A stretch of DNA of 64,000 nucleotides from NCBI RefSeq assembly GCF_000439375.1, contig NZ_ATMI01000013.1, positions 1 through 64,000 of the forward strand, given 5' to 3'. Positions 31,235 to 38,945 of this stretch are shown here, one piece after another (the first letter of the stretch is position 1; every line of letters begins with the position of its first letter). The stretch comes from Tatumella saanichensis. Its GTDB lineage: Bacteria; Pseudomonadota; Gammaproteobacteria; Enterobacterales; Enterobacteriaceae. The translations under genes and the position numbers were made by a program. Under the pieces are notes generated by a model that did no database searches, had not been told where the DNA came from, and saw nothing but the letters and a program-made list of their open reading frames with translations.

Positions 31235-32713
31235 ATGACGCAACTTTCTGCTGACGCTTCGTCAGACTACTCAACACCAGATAACGACTACCGGATCCGC
31301 AACGCTGCGGACGTCAGCCGGTTGGTCAACAACTCCACCCACAGTAAAAGCAACGCCCGTATTATCGTGGCTATTGCCTTAGGCGGCGTTTTTCTCGATG
31401 CCTATGATCTTGGCGCGTTGGCATTCGGCGTCAAAGATATCACCCGACAGTTCGGCCTCAGCCCTTCAGGGATCGGTATGGTGGTGTCCGCCATTACCAT
31501 GGGTGCCATCGTTGGTGCGGTGATTGGCGGCTATCTGACGGATAAAATTGGCCGTTACCGTGTGTTTATGGCGGATATGTTCTTCTTTGTCTTTGCGGCA
31601 CTGCTCGGGGCGTTGGCACCCAATGCCGAAGTCCTCGGGATCAGCCGCTTTATCATGGGACTGGGGATCGGCATCGATTTACCGGTAGCGATGGCCTTCT
31701 TGGCGGAATTTTCACGCCTCAAAGGGCGCGGCAACAAAGCCGCCAGCGTGGCGATGTGGTGTCCGACTTGGTATGCCGCTATCTCCATCTCGTACTTGCT
31801 GGTACTGGGACTGTTTTATTCTCTGCCCGCCAGTCAGACAGAATATCTGTGGCGCTATGTGGTCGGCTTCGGTGCGGTTCCGGCGTTGATTATCCTGACG
31901 GTGCGCAAGCGCTATATGACGGAGTCGCCGGTATGGGCCGCCCAGCAAGGGGATTTACAGACCGCTGCCACGATTTTGCAGACCGCTTATGACATCCCGG
32001 CGACGGTGGATAACGCTGCCGCAGGTTCAGCGAAATCGGAGGTCGCGCGGCGTAATATTGGCTGGAAAGGCTATGGGGTATTATTTAAGGGGCAATACTT
32101 GTCACGTACCGTGCTAAGCAGTGTCATGTCGTTTGTCTCTCCGTTTGCCTACGCCGCCATTGCCTTTGGTCTGCCGATTATTATCTCGACCCTGTTTAAG
32201 CAATCGATGCTCACCACTATTTTGGTATCACTGGGCCTTAACCTGTTGTTTGCCTTTACCGGAGGCATAGCAGCGGTACGGCTGGTGCCGAAACTGGGCT
32301 CCCGCAGCATGACCATTGCCGGCTATAGCTGCCAACTGGTGGCACTGCTCGGTTTGGCCCTGGCGGGCCGTCCGGAGGATACGCTACAGGCGGTAGCCTG
32401 TTGTGGATTCCTGGCGTTGTTCCTGTTAGGGCAAGGCTTCGGTCCCGGGGCGCATACCATGGTCTATGCTTCACTGAGTTACCCCGCATCAGTGCGCGGT
32501 GTCGGTGTTGGTTTAAACCAAACCATTACCCGTTTTAGCTCCACTCTGGCGCTGTTCCTGTTCCCGATCCTTACCGCGAACCTGGACACCGGCCTGTTCT
32601 GGGTGATTGCGCTGTCGCCGGTGATCGGACTGCTGGCACTGTTTATTATTCGCTGGGAACCGGCAGGTTATGATGTGGATGCCGAAGATTATCAGCCTGC
32701 AAAAAACCCGTAG
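31235..32713 (+). CDS. MFS transporter, metabolite:H+ symporter type
   Basis: A 492-residue MFS carrier. A hydrophilic N-terminal tail of about 40 residues precedes twelve helices. Helix 1 contains GGVFLDAYDLGALAFG; GGYLTDKIGRYRVF is the motif A loop, and RFIMGLGIGIDLPVAMAFLAEF marks helices 4-5, as in sugar-porter or aromatic/organic acid symporters. It is followed after 22 bases by hcxA on the same strand, so it probably imports the hydroxy- or oxo-acid handled by HcxA (inference). No good ribosome site precedes the ATG. Confidence 0.85.
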   Translation: MTQLSADASSDYSTPDNDYRIRNAADVSRLVNNSTHSKSNARIIVAIALGGVFLDAYDLGALAFGVKDITRQFGLSPSGIGMVVSAITMGAIVGAVIGGYLTDKIGRYRVFMADMFFFVFAALLGALAPNAEVLGISRFIMGLGIGIDLPVAMAFLAEFSRLKGRGNKAASVAMWCPTWYAAISISYLLVLGLFYSLPASQTEYLWRYVVGFGAVPALIILTVRKRYMTESPVWAAQQGDLQTAATILQTAYDIPATVDNAAAGSAKSEVARRNIGWKGYGVLFKGQYLSRTVLSSVMSFVSPFAYAAIAFGLPIIISTLFKQSMLTTILVSLGLNLLFAFTGGIAAVRLVPKLGSRSMTIAGYSCQLVALLGLALAGRPEDTLQAVACCGFLALFLLGQGFGPGAHTMVYASLSYPASVRGVGVGLNQTITRFSSTLALFLFPILTANLDTGLFWVIALSPVIGLLALFIIRWEPAGYDVDAEDYQPAKNP

Positions 32714-32735
32714 TTGACGTATTAGGGAGCTTAGG

Positions 32736-33836
32736 ATGTCATTCACTGAAATTCAGGTTGTGCCAGGTCCGGCCAACTACTACTGCTTTCCGGGGGCACT
32801 GCGCGAACTGGAAAACTTTTATTCCCAGGAAACCCTCGAGCAGGCGTTCTGGCTGTATGGCGAGCGGGCGCTAGCGGCGACCGAGCCCTTCCTGCCACCC
32901 GCCTGGGCGGCGGCCGGGGCAGAAAAGCACTGTGTCCGTGACCATTGCAGCGAGCCATTAATCAACGCGTTGATTGCCCAAGCGGGAGAGAGTCGTAAAG
33001 TGGTGATCGGCATCGGTGGTGGCTCAGTGATGGATAGCGCCAAAGCATTGGCAGATCGCTTGGGCGTGCCGGTGGTGCTGATCCCCACTATCGCAGCCAC
33101 TTGTGCTGCCTGGACACCGCTGTCGGTGTGGTATAACGCAGAGGGCGGTAACGTCGGCTATGAGATTTTCCGCCAAGCCAACCACTTAGTGCTGGTGGAG
33201 CCGGAAATTATTCTGCAGGCGCCGTCCGAATATCTGTTAGCGGGTATCGGCGATACGCTGGCAAAATGGTACGAAGCGCGAGTATTACTGCCGGATGAGA
33301 AAGCGGAGTCAGTGCCTTACTTGGCAAAAACCGCGTTGAATATGGCAGAAGGGCTGCGTGATCTGCTGTTCAGTGACAGTGCCGCGGCACTGCGTGATCA
33401 GCAGCAAAATCACCTGACGGCTCGTTTTATCTCGGTTGTTGATGCCATCATTGCTGGTGGCGGTCTGATTGGCGGACTGGGAGAGCGGTTTACCCGTGTT
33501 GCAGCGGCCCATGCGGTGCATAACGGCCTGACGGTATTGCCTCAGACGCACCGTATTCTGCACGGTATCAAGGTGGCCTATGGCATTCTGGTCCAATCGG
33601 CATTGCTGAACCAGCAGCAGGATATTCGTAAACTGCTACACTTTTACCGTCAGTTGAAACTGCCGGTAACCTTAGCCGAACTGGGAGTCGACCTGTCGAA
33701 CCGTGAGGAGATGACGCGGATGATTGCGCATACTCTGCGTGAGAAAGAAACCATTCATCTGTTACCGATAAAAGTGACGCCAGAGACGCTGTATCAGGCC
33801 ATGGCGGCGATTGAGCAGTCCGGCAGAAGCGAATAG
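32736..33836 (+). CDS. hcxA: Hydroxycarboxylate dehydrogenase A (YbdH-like)
   Basis: A 366-residue iron/glycerol-dehydrogenase-like enzyme close to E. coli HcxA (YbdH), which reduces 2-oxoacids such as 2-oxobutyrate and 2-oxoglutarate with NADPH or NADH. Visible features are VVIGIGGGSVMDSAKALA for the cofactor, the PTIAATCAAWTPLSVWYN stretch, and the metal ligands Asp (GIGDTLAKW), His (AAAHAVHNGL) and His (RILHGIKVAYG). GGGAG precedes the ATG. It forms an operon with the MFS carrier. Confidence 0.9.
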   Translation: MSFTEIQVVPGPANYYCFPGALRELENFYSQETLEQAFWLYGERALAATEPFLPPAWAAAGAEKHCVRDHCSEPLINALIAQAGESRKVVIGIGGGSVMDSAKALADRLGVPVVLIPTIAATCAAWTPLSVWYNAEGGNVGYEIFRQANHLVLVEPEIILQAPSEYLLAGIGDTLAKWYEARVLLPDEKAESVPYLAKTALNMAEGLRDLLFSDSAAALRDQQQNHLTARFISVVDAIIAGGGLIGGLGERFTRVAAAHAVHNGLTVLPQTHRILHGIKVAYGILVQSALLNQQQDIRKLLHFYRQLKLPVTLAELGVDLSNREEMTRMIAHTLREKETIHLLPIKVTPETLYQAMAAIEQSGRSE

Positions 33837-33843
33837 CCGCCAC

Positions 33844-33868
33844 AAAAAAGCCCAGTCTAGAACTGGGC
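33844..33868 (-). terminator. Minus-strand terminator for ahr
   Basis: GCCCAGT (33850-33856) and ACTGGGC (33862-33868) form a 7-base stem; six A at 33844-33849 give a T tract on the minus strand. It serves ahr, which ends at 33916, after passing the plus-strand hairpin. Confidence 0.75.
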
Positions 33869-33882
33869 GCTATCGAAGCCAG

Positions 33883-33906
33883 CCACCGCAGATGCGGTGG
33901 TTTTTT
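33883..33906 (+). terminator. Plus-strand terminator for hcxA operon
   Basis: CCACCGC (33883-33889) and GCGGTGG (33894-33900) with a 4-base loop and six T after it. Confidence 0.85.
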
Positions 33907-33915
33907 ATTACTGTT

Positions 33916-34935
33916 TTAGAAATCAGCTTTCAGCACTGCACGGTAACGGGCTTTGCCGTCACGCACATGTTGCAGTGCTTTATTGATATCAGACATGGCA
34001 AACAGCTCAGTCTGTGGCTTCACACCGGCGCGGGCAGCCAGTTTTACCATGGTGCGCAGTTCGTGAGGCGAACCGGTAGAAGAACCGGCAATGCTACGGT
34101 CCCCGGCGATCAGGCTGAAGGCTGGAACTTCAAACGGCTTCATTACAGCACCCACGGTGTGGAAGCTACCGTTGTAGGCCAGTGCCTGGAAGTACGGCAT
34201 CCAGTCGAGCGAGACGTTAATGGTGTTGATGATCAGATCAAACTGACCCGCCAGCGCTTTTAGGGCTTCTGGATCACGGCTGTTCACCACTTTATCGGCA
34301 CCCATATCCAGGATTTCCTGCTGTTTTGATGGAGAAGAACTGAAAGCAGTCACTTCACAGCCCATGGCGTGCAGCAGTTTAATCGCGATATGACCCAAGC
34401 CACCGATTCCGATCACACCGACACGGCTGGTGGCGGTGATGTGGTGCTGTAACAGCGGCTTAAACACAGTGATCCCGCCGCACAACAGCGGACCAGCAGA
34501 TTCTGCATCCAAGGCTTCTGGTAATGGGATCACCCACTGCCAGTCGGCACGGATTTTCTCGGCAAAGCCACCGTGGTTCAGGATGGTTGGGACTTTTGCT
34601 TCCTGACAGTTGCTGTGGCTGCCGCTGATACAGGCATCACAGTAACCACAACTGCGGGCGGTCCAGCCGATACCGACACGCTGACCAATTTTCAGGCCTT
34701 TATTCTGTGCCGCATCCCCGAGGGCGCTGACGCGACCGACCACTTCATGGCCGGCGACCAGTGGATATTTTGAAATTCCCCACTCATTATCGATCATCGA
34801 CAAGTCGGAGTGACAGATACCACAGTATTCGACGGTAACTTCAACATCACCAGCACCCAGTTCACCGGCATCAATTTCGCACAGTTCCAAGTCTGCGCCG
34901 GCTTCGGCTGCTGCGTAGCTCTTAATCTTGCTCAT
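33916..34935 (-). CDS. ahr: NADPH-dependent aldehyde reductase Ahr (YjgB)
   Basis: A 339-residue zinc alcohol dehydrogenase, the same length as E. coli Ahr (YjgB), which reduces a wide range of aldehydes with NADPH. Catalytic zinc ligands are Cys38 (YCGICHSD) and His63/Glu64 (AGHE); structural zinc ligands are Cys96, Cys99, Cys102 and Cys110; [11 protein letters not shown] binds the cofactor. The frame runs 14 codons further upstream, but the ATG at 34935 has GGAG placed well and matches the family start. It is a single gene. Confidence 0.94.
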   Translation of the reverse strand: MSKIKSYAAAEAGADLELCEIDAGELGAGDVEVTVEYCGICHSDLSMIDNEWGISKYPLVAGHEVVGRVSALGDAAQNKGLKIGQRVGIGWTARSCGYCDACISGSHSNCQEAKVPTILNHGGFAEKIRADWQWVIPLPEALDAESAGPLLCGGITVFKPLLQHHITATSRVGVIGIGGLGHIAIKLLHAMGCEVTAFSSSPSKQQEILDMGADKVVNSRDPEALKALAGQFDLIINTINVSLDWMPYFQALAYNGSFHTVGAVMKPFEVPAFSLIAGDRSIAGSSTGSPHELRTMVKLAARAGVKPQTELFAMSDINKALQHVRDGKARYRAVLKADF

Positions 34936-35054
34936 GAAGTTCTCCATTGTGTTAAAGGAATTAACGGGGTAAAGCATGGCAGATGATAGCCATTAAAAAA
35001 AGTGACAGGCAGAATAAAAGCCAACAAACAGAAATAATTACCAGAAAGGGCGAT

Positions 35055-35080
35055 TCGGGCCGACAGGGCTGCCGACCCGA
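35055..35080 (-). terminator. Imperfect GC hairpin after the fumarase gene
   Basis: Two 12-base arms (35055-35066 and 35069-35080) pair with two mismatches, 11 bases beyond the fumarase stop on the minus strand. It has no T tract, so its terminator role is tentative. Confidence 0.4.
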
Positions 35081-35091
35081 AAGTATGGCGG

Positions 35092-36738
35092 TTATTTTGA
35101 ACAGCCGGTGCACTGATTTTGCAGGATCTGCGTGAAGAAATCGTTCCCTTTATCATCCACCAGAATGAAGGCAGGAAAATCTTCCACTTCGATTTTCCAG
35201 ATAGCTTCCATGCCCAGTTCCGGATACTCAACGCATTCTAGGCTGCGGACACTCTGCTGCGCCAGTACAGCGGCAGGGCCTCCAATACTGCCGAGATAGA
35301 ACCCTCCGTGCTTCTTACAGGCATCGGTGACCTGTTGGCTGCGGTTACCTTTAGCCAGCATGATCATACTGCCACCGTTAGCCTGTAGCTGATCCACATA
35401 GGAATCCATACGTCCAGCGGTGGTCGGCCCCAGTGAACCAGAGGCATAACCGGTAGGTGTTTTAGCCGGACCAGCGTAATAAATCGGATGATCCTTAACG
35501 TACTGGGGTAAGTCTTCGCCGTTATCCAGACGCTCTTTCAGTTTGGCGTGGGCAATATCTCGGGCGACGATAATGGTGCCATTCAGCGATAAGCGGGTAG
35601 ATACAGGATACTGACTGAGTTGGGCCAGGATGTCTTTCATGGGTTGGTTCAGGTCTACGCTGACCACTTCGCTTTCGCCTTCACTGCGTAACGATTCAGG
35701 GATCAGCCGCGCCGGATGCTGTTCCATTTTTTCGATCCACAGCCCTTGGCGGTTAATTTTCGCCTTGATATTACGGTCGGCTGAGCAAGAGACTCCCATA
35801 CCAATCGGGCAGGAAGCGCCGTGGCGCGGCAGACGGATCACCCGTACATCGTGGGCAAAATACTTCCCGCCAAACTGCGCACCCAGCCCAATATTCTGAG
35901 CTTCTTTCAGCAGTTCCTGTTCCAGTTCGATATCACGGAACGCCTGGCCATACTGGTTTCCTTCGGTGGGTAGGCCGTCATAGTAGTGGGTCGAAGCCAG
36001 TTTTACGGTTTTCAGGTTACTTTCCGCAGACGTCCCGCCGATGACAAAGGCGATATGGTAGGGCGGGCAGGCAGCGGTGCCAAGGGTACGCATCTTCTCA
36101 ACCAGATAGTTTTTCAGCCTGCCAGGGCTGAGCAGCGCTTTGGTTTCTTGGTAGAGGTAGGTTTTATTGGCAGAACCGCCCCCTTTGGCAACACACAGAA
36201 ATTTATATTCTTCGCCATCTACCGCGTAGAGGTCGATCTGTGCGGGCAGGTTCGTCCCCGTATTCACTTCGCGGTACATATCTAAGGGCGCATTCTGTGA
36301 ATAGCGCAGGTTATCCTGCTGGAACGTGTTGTAAATACCCCGGCTTAGATGTTCTTCATCGCCCCCGCCGGTCCAGACTCTCTGGCCTTTCTTGCCAACA
36401 ATAATCGCCGTACCGGTATCCTGGCAGGTGGGCAGTACCCCTTTGGAGGCAATCTCTGAGTTTCTCAAAAACTGCAGTGCAACGTAGCGGTCATTCTGGC
36501 TGGCTTCCGGGTCATCCAGAATGGCGGCCACTTGTTGCTGATGGGCGGTGCGGAGCAAAAAGGAGGTATCATGAAAAGCTTGCTGGGCTATCAAAGTTAA
36601 GGCTTCAGGGGCGACTTTGAGCACCTCCTGGCCGTCAAACTGGGCCACCGAGACATGGTCACTGCTCAGCAGATAGTATTCGGTCTCGTCTTCGCTGAGC
36701 GGAAAAGGGTCCTGGTAATGGAAAGGGGTATCAGACAT
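35092..36738 (-). CDS. Class I fumarate hydratase (FumA/FumB type)
   Basis: A 548-residue iron-sulfur hydratase that interconverts malate and fumarate; class I enzymes also act on some tartrate isomers and mesaconate. The [4Fe-4S] cysteines Cys105 (LPTCQDTG), Cys224 (AACPPYH) and Cys318 (VSCSADRN) sit at E. coli FumA/FumB numbers. Such enzymes lose activity in oxygen. Its place downstream of a dicarboxylate carrier that diverges from a fumarate reductase, with an FNR box between them, points to a FumB-like anaerobic role, malate to fumarate (inference). FumA and FumB are too alike to choose a symbol. Confidence 0.93.
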   Translation of the reverse strand: MSDTPFHYQDPFPLSEDETEYYLLSSDHVSVAQFDGQEVLKVAPEALTLIAQQAFHDTSFLLRTAHQQQVAAILDDPEASQNDRYVALQFLRNSEIASKGVLPTCQDTGTAIIVGKKGQRVWTGGGDEEHLSRGIYNTFQQDNLRYSQNAPLDMYREVNTGTNLPAQIDLYAVDGEEYKFLCVAKGGGSANKTYLYQETKALLSPGRLKNYLVEKMRTLGTAACPPYHIAFVIGGTSAESNLKTVKLASTHYYDGLPTEGNQYGQAFRDIELEQELLKEAQNIGLGAQFGGKYFAHDVRVIRLPRHGASCPIGMGVSCSADRNIKAKINRQGLWIEKMEQHPARLIPESLRSEGESEVVSVDLNQPMKDILAQLSQYPVSTRLSLNGTIIVARDIAHAKLKERLDNGEDLPQYVKDHPIYYAGPAKTPTGYASGSLGPTTAGRMDSYVDQLQANGGSMIMLAKGNRSQQVTDACKKHGGFYLGSIGGPAAVLAQQSVRSLECVEYPELGMEAIWKIEVEDFPAFILVDDKGNDFFTQILQNQCTGCSK

Positions 36739-36793
36739 GTTTTCTCACTTAATCAGTCACAGACGCTGCCGCCACTGATGGTTATTGAGTGAA

Positions 36794-36818
36794 CCCTGTG
36801 CCGGAGGGTGGCACAGGG
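36794..36818 (-). repeat. Intercistronic hairpin between carrier and fumarase genes
   Basis: CCCTGTGCC (36794-36802) and GGCACAGGG (36810-36818) form a perfect 9-base stem with a 7-base loop in the 115-base gap. No T tract follows on the minus strand. It could set different mRNA stability for the two genes. Confidence 0.55.
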
Positions 36819-36853
36819 AACTGATAAGTTAACAATACAACCCTGAGGTACTA

Positions 36854-38368
36854 TCAGCCGAAGATCATCATCATCCACGGATAACCGACTACCAGTAATA
36901 AGGCGAGGAAGATGGCACCGAAAATAGTGCCTAGACGCCAGTAGTCACCGGTCGGCAGATAGCCACTCCCATAGTATATCGGGCTAGGGCCAGTACCGTA
37001 AGGCGTAATAATGCCCATAATCCCGAGGGAGGTCACAGTCATCAGACAAAATACCTGCATGTTCATCCCCGGGATCGTCGCGGCAATGGTCAGCATCGCC
37101 GGTAATAGGGCAGTGGTATGCGCCGTCGAACTGGCAAACAGGTAGTGCAGCAGATAGAAGGCAACCACCAGCAGCAGCAAGGCCACACTCGGAGAGATAC
37201 CGGTCATCAGCGAACCGCCTGCGTTGCCCAGCCAGCTGATAAAGCCGGTGGAAGAGAGGCCGTCAGCCAGTGCCACCAGGGTGGCAAACCAGGCAAAGGT
37301 GTTCCATGCCGCTTTATTGCCGGTAATGTCGCTCCAGTTGAGCACGCCGGTCCACAGCATTAGGGTGATCACCAGCAGGGCAGCCAGGGCTGGTTCGATC
37401 CAGCTTGCAGCGAAAATCCACATTACTAGAGCGCAGCAGACAAGGAGCAGTAACAGAATTTCGTTACGTGACAGCTTGCCCAGTTTTTCCAGTTCACGAG
37501 TGGCCCAGCGCGGAACTTCATCATTCAGTTTCACTTCCGGCGGGTAGAACAGGTAGGCCAGTAACGGCATCGCTAGGATCAGGATCACCCCTAGCGGCAG
37601 GAAGGCGATAAACCAGTTACCCCAAGAGATGGTGATACCGGTAATACTTTTGACTAAGGCCAGGGCCAGCAGATTAGGGGCTAATGCCGACAGAAACATC
37701 GAACTGGTGATACAAGCGGCACTGATCGCCACCCACATCAGGTAAGAACCGATGCGCCGGGCGCTGGGATCATTAGGTTTGGAGTCATACAGCGGAGGGA
37801 GGTTAGCGATAATCGGATAGATAGTCCCGCCGCTGCGTGCGGTATTAGAGGGTGTGAACGGAGCCAGTAGTAAGTCAGCAAAGGTAATGGCATAACCCAG
37901 CGTCAGACTGCGGCGGCCAAGGTATTTCACCAAGATCAGTGCTAGGCGGCGGCCTAACTGAGTTTTGTCGTAGCCGGCAGCGAACATAAAAGCCCCGAAG
38001 ATCAGCCAGACCGTCGAGTTACCAAAACCACTGACCGCCCATTTAAAAGACTGTCCTGCCAGTTTAAATCCAGGTGCGGCTTGTTGTTCCGGGCTGAACA
38101 GTAGCCAGTGACTGCACAGGGCGATCACTACTACTCCAGTCAGGCCGATAACCGCTCCCGGCAATGGCTCGAAAATCAGGCCAATAATCACCCCGACAAA
38201 CACGGCGAAGAAGTGCCAAGCGTAAGGAGGCAGCCCATCGGGCACTGGCACCAATAACAGCAGCAGCGTCACCACAATAGGCAACAGTAATAGTATCAAA
38301 CGTTTCTTTTTAGCTGGGGCGGGGGGAGCACCCGCTCCCGCTGGGGTGGCAATAGGTTTCACGTTCAT
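36854..38368 (-). CDS. DASS-family dicarboxylate transporter (CitT/TtdT-like)
   Basis: A carrier of about 504 residues of the divalent anion:sodium symporter family (SLC13-like). The two helical-hairpin motifs are visible: PFTPSNTARSGGTIYP with SNT and ASSTAHTTALLPAM with SST-type residues, plus the family end ITPYGTGPSPIYYGSGYLPTGDYW. E. coli relatives CitT and TtdT exchange citrate or tartrate for succinate. The open frame reaches a GTG at 38374, but ATG at 38368 is preferred; ribosome sites are weak for both. As first gene of an operon with fumarase and divergent from a fumarate reductase, it probably imports malate, fumarate or tartrate and exports succinate (inference). Confidence 0.9.
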   Translation of the reverse strand: MNVKPIATPAGAGAPPAPAKKKRLILLLLPIVVTLLLLLVPVPDGLPPYAWHFFAVFVGVIIGLIFEPLPGAVIGLTGVVVIALCSHWLLFSPEQQAAPGFKLAGQSFKWAVSGFGNSTVWLIFGAFMFAAGYDKTQLGRRLALILVKYLGRRSLTLGYAITFADLLLAPFTPSNTARSGGTIYPIIANLPPLYDSKPNDPSARRIGSYLMWVAISAACITSSMFLSALAPNLLALALVKSITGITISWGNWFIAFLPLGVILILAMPLLAYLFYPPEVKLNDEVPRWATRELEKLGKLSRNEILLLLLVCCALVMWIFAASWIEPALAALLVITLMLWTGVLNWSDITGNKAAWNTFAWFATLVALADGLSSTGFISWLGNAGGSLMTGISPSVALLLLVVAFYLLHYLFASSTAHTTALLPAMLTIAATIPGMNMQVFCLMTVTSLGIMGIITPYGTGPSPIYYGSGYLPTGDYWRLGTIFGAIFLALLLVVGYPWMMMIFG

Positions 38369-38374
38369 AGTCAC

Positions 38375-38945
38375 TTTCTATAAGAGTTAAACATTCACGA
38401 GACGGCAGACAAATAATATGATTTCCGCTGCCGATGGCGCGATTATCACCATCGCGGCAGGATCGCAGAAAGATTATTATGTCAGACATGGTACAACATC
38501 TTTCTGAGGGGTAAACTGTTTATATGATCTGATTTATCTTTTTTTTTCGGTTGATTCGGATCAATGAAATATAATATTTGTTTAATTTTAAAATTATTTT
38601 TTTGCAATTCTTTTAGAGATCAGATACCTGCTTTATAACTTGATTTTCGCCTGCCAAAATATCTCGGCAACTTAGTGAAATAATCTGTAGTTTTATTGAT
38701 TTTAAACAGCTTTTATTATTGTAAGTGCTGTTATGCACAGCAGGAGATGCCGTCACGCAACAGACTATGCAGGAAAATGCTGCGAATGATTTTTCGCTTT
38801 TCAGCGATTAATAGAGATTTAATTAATTTAAATCATAAGTTCAGCGTTAGCGATATGCTTGAATAGGGGTTCCGGGGAAGGGAATTAATAATTCTGCTCC
38901 GGAAAATCTTTAAATTACTCTGTATTAAAGCGTCCGGAGCCGATA
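38375..38945. other. Divergent AT-rich control region of the C4-dicarboxylate module
   Basis: About 570 bases without a gene, separating the carrier-fumarase operon from the fumarate reductase-apbE operon. It holds the perfect FNR box at 38551-38564 and, on the minus strand, a TATAAA (38524-38519) placed for an FNR-activated promoter of the carrier. The plus-strand promoter of the reductase lies somewhere in the last 350 bases; I see no second FNR box there. Confidence 0.6.
38551..38564. promoter_or_regulatory. Perfect FNR box
   Basis: TTGATTCGGATCAA matches TTGAT-N4-ATCAA at all ten fixed positions. Its centre is about 33 bases upstream of a minus-strand TATAAA-like -10, so it would lie near -41 to -45 from the start, the class II activator position. 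This predicts anaerobic activation of the carrier-fumarase operon. Confidence 0.85.
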
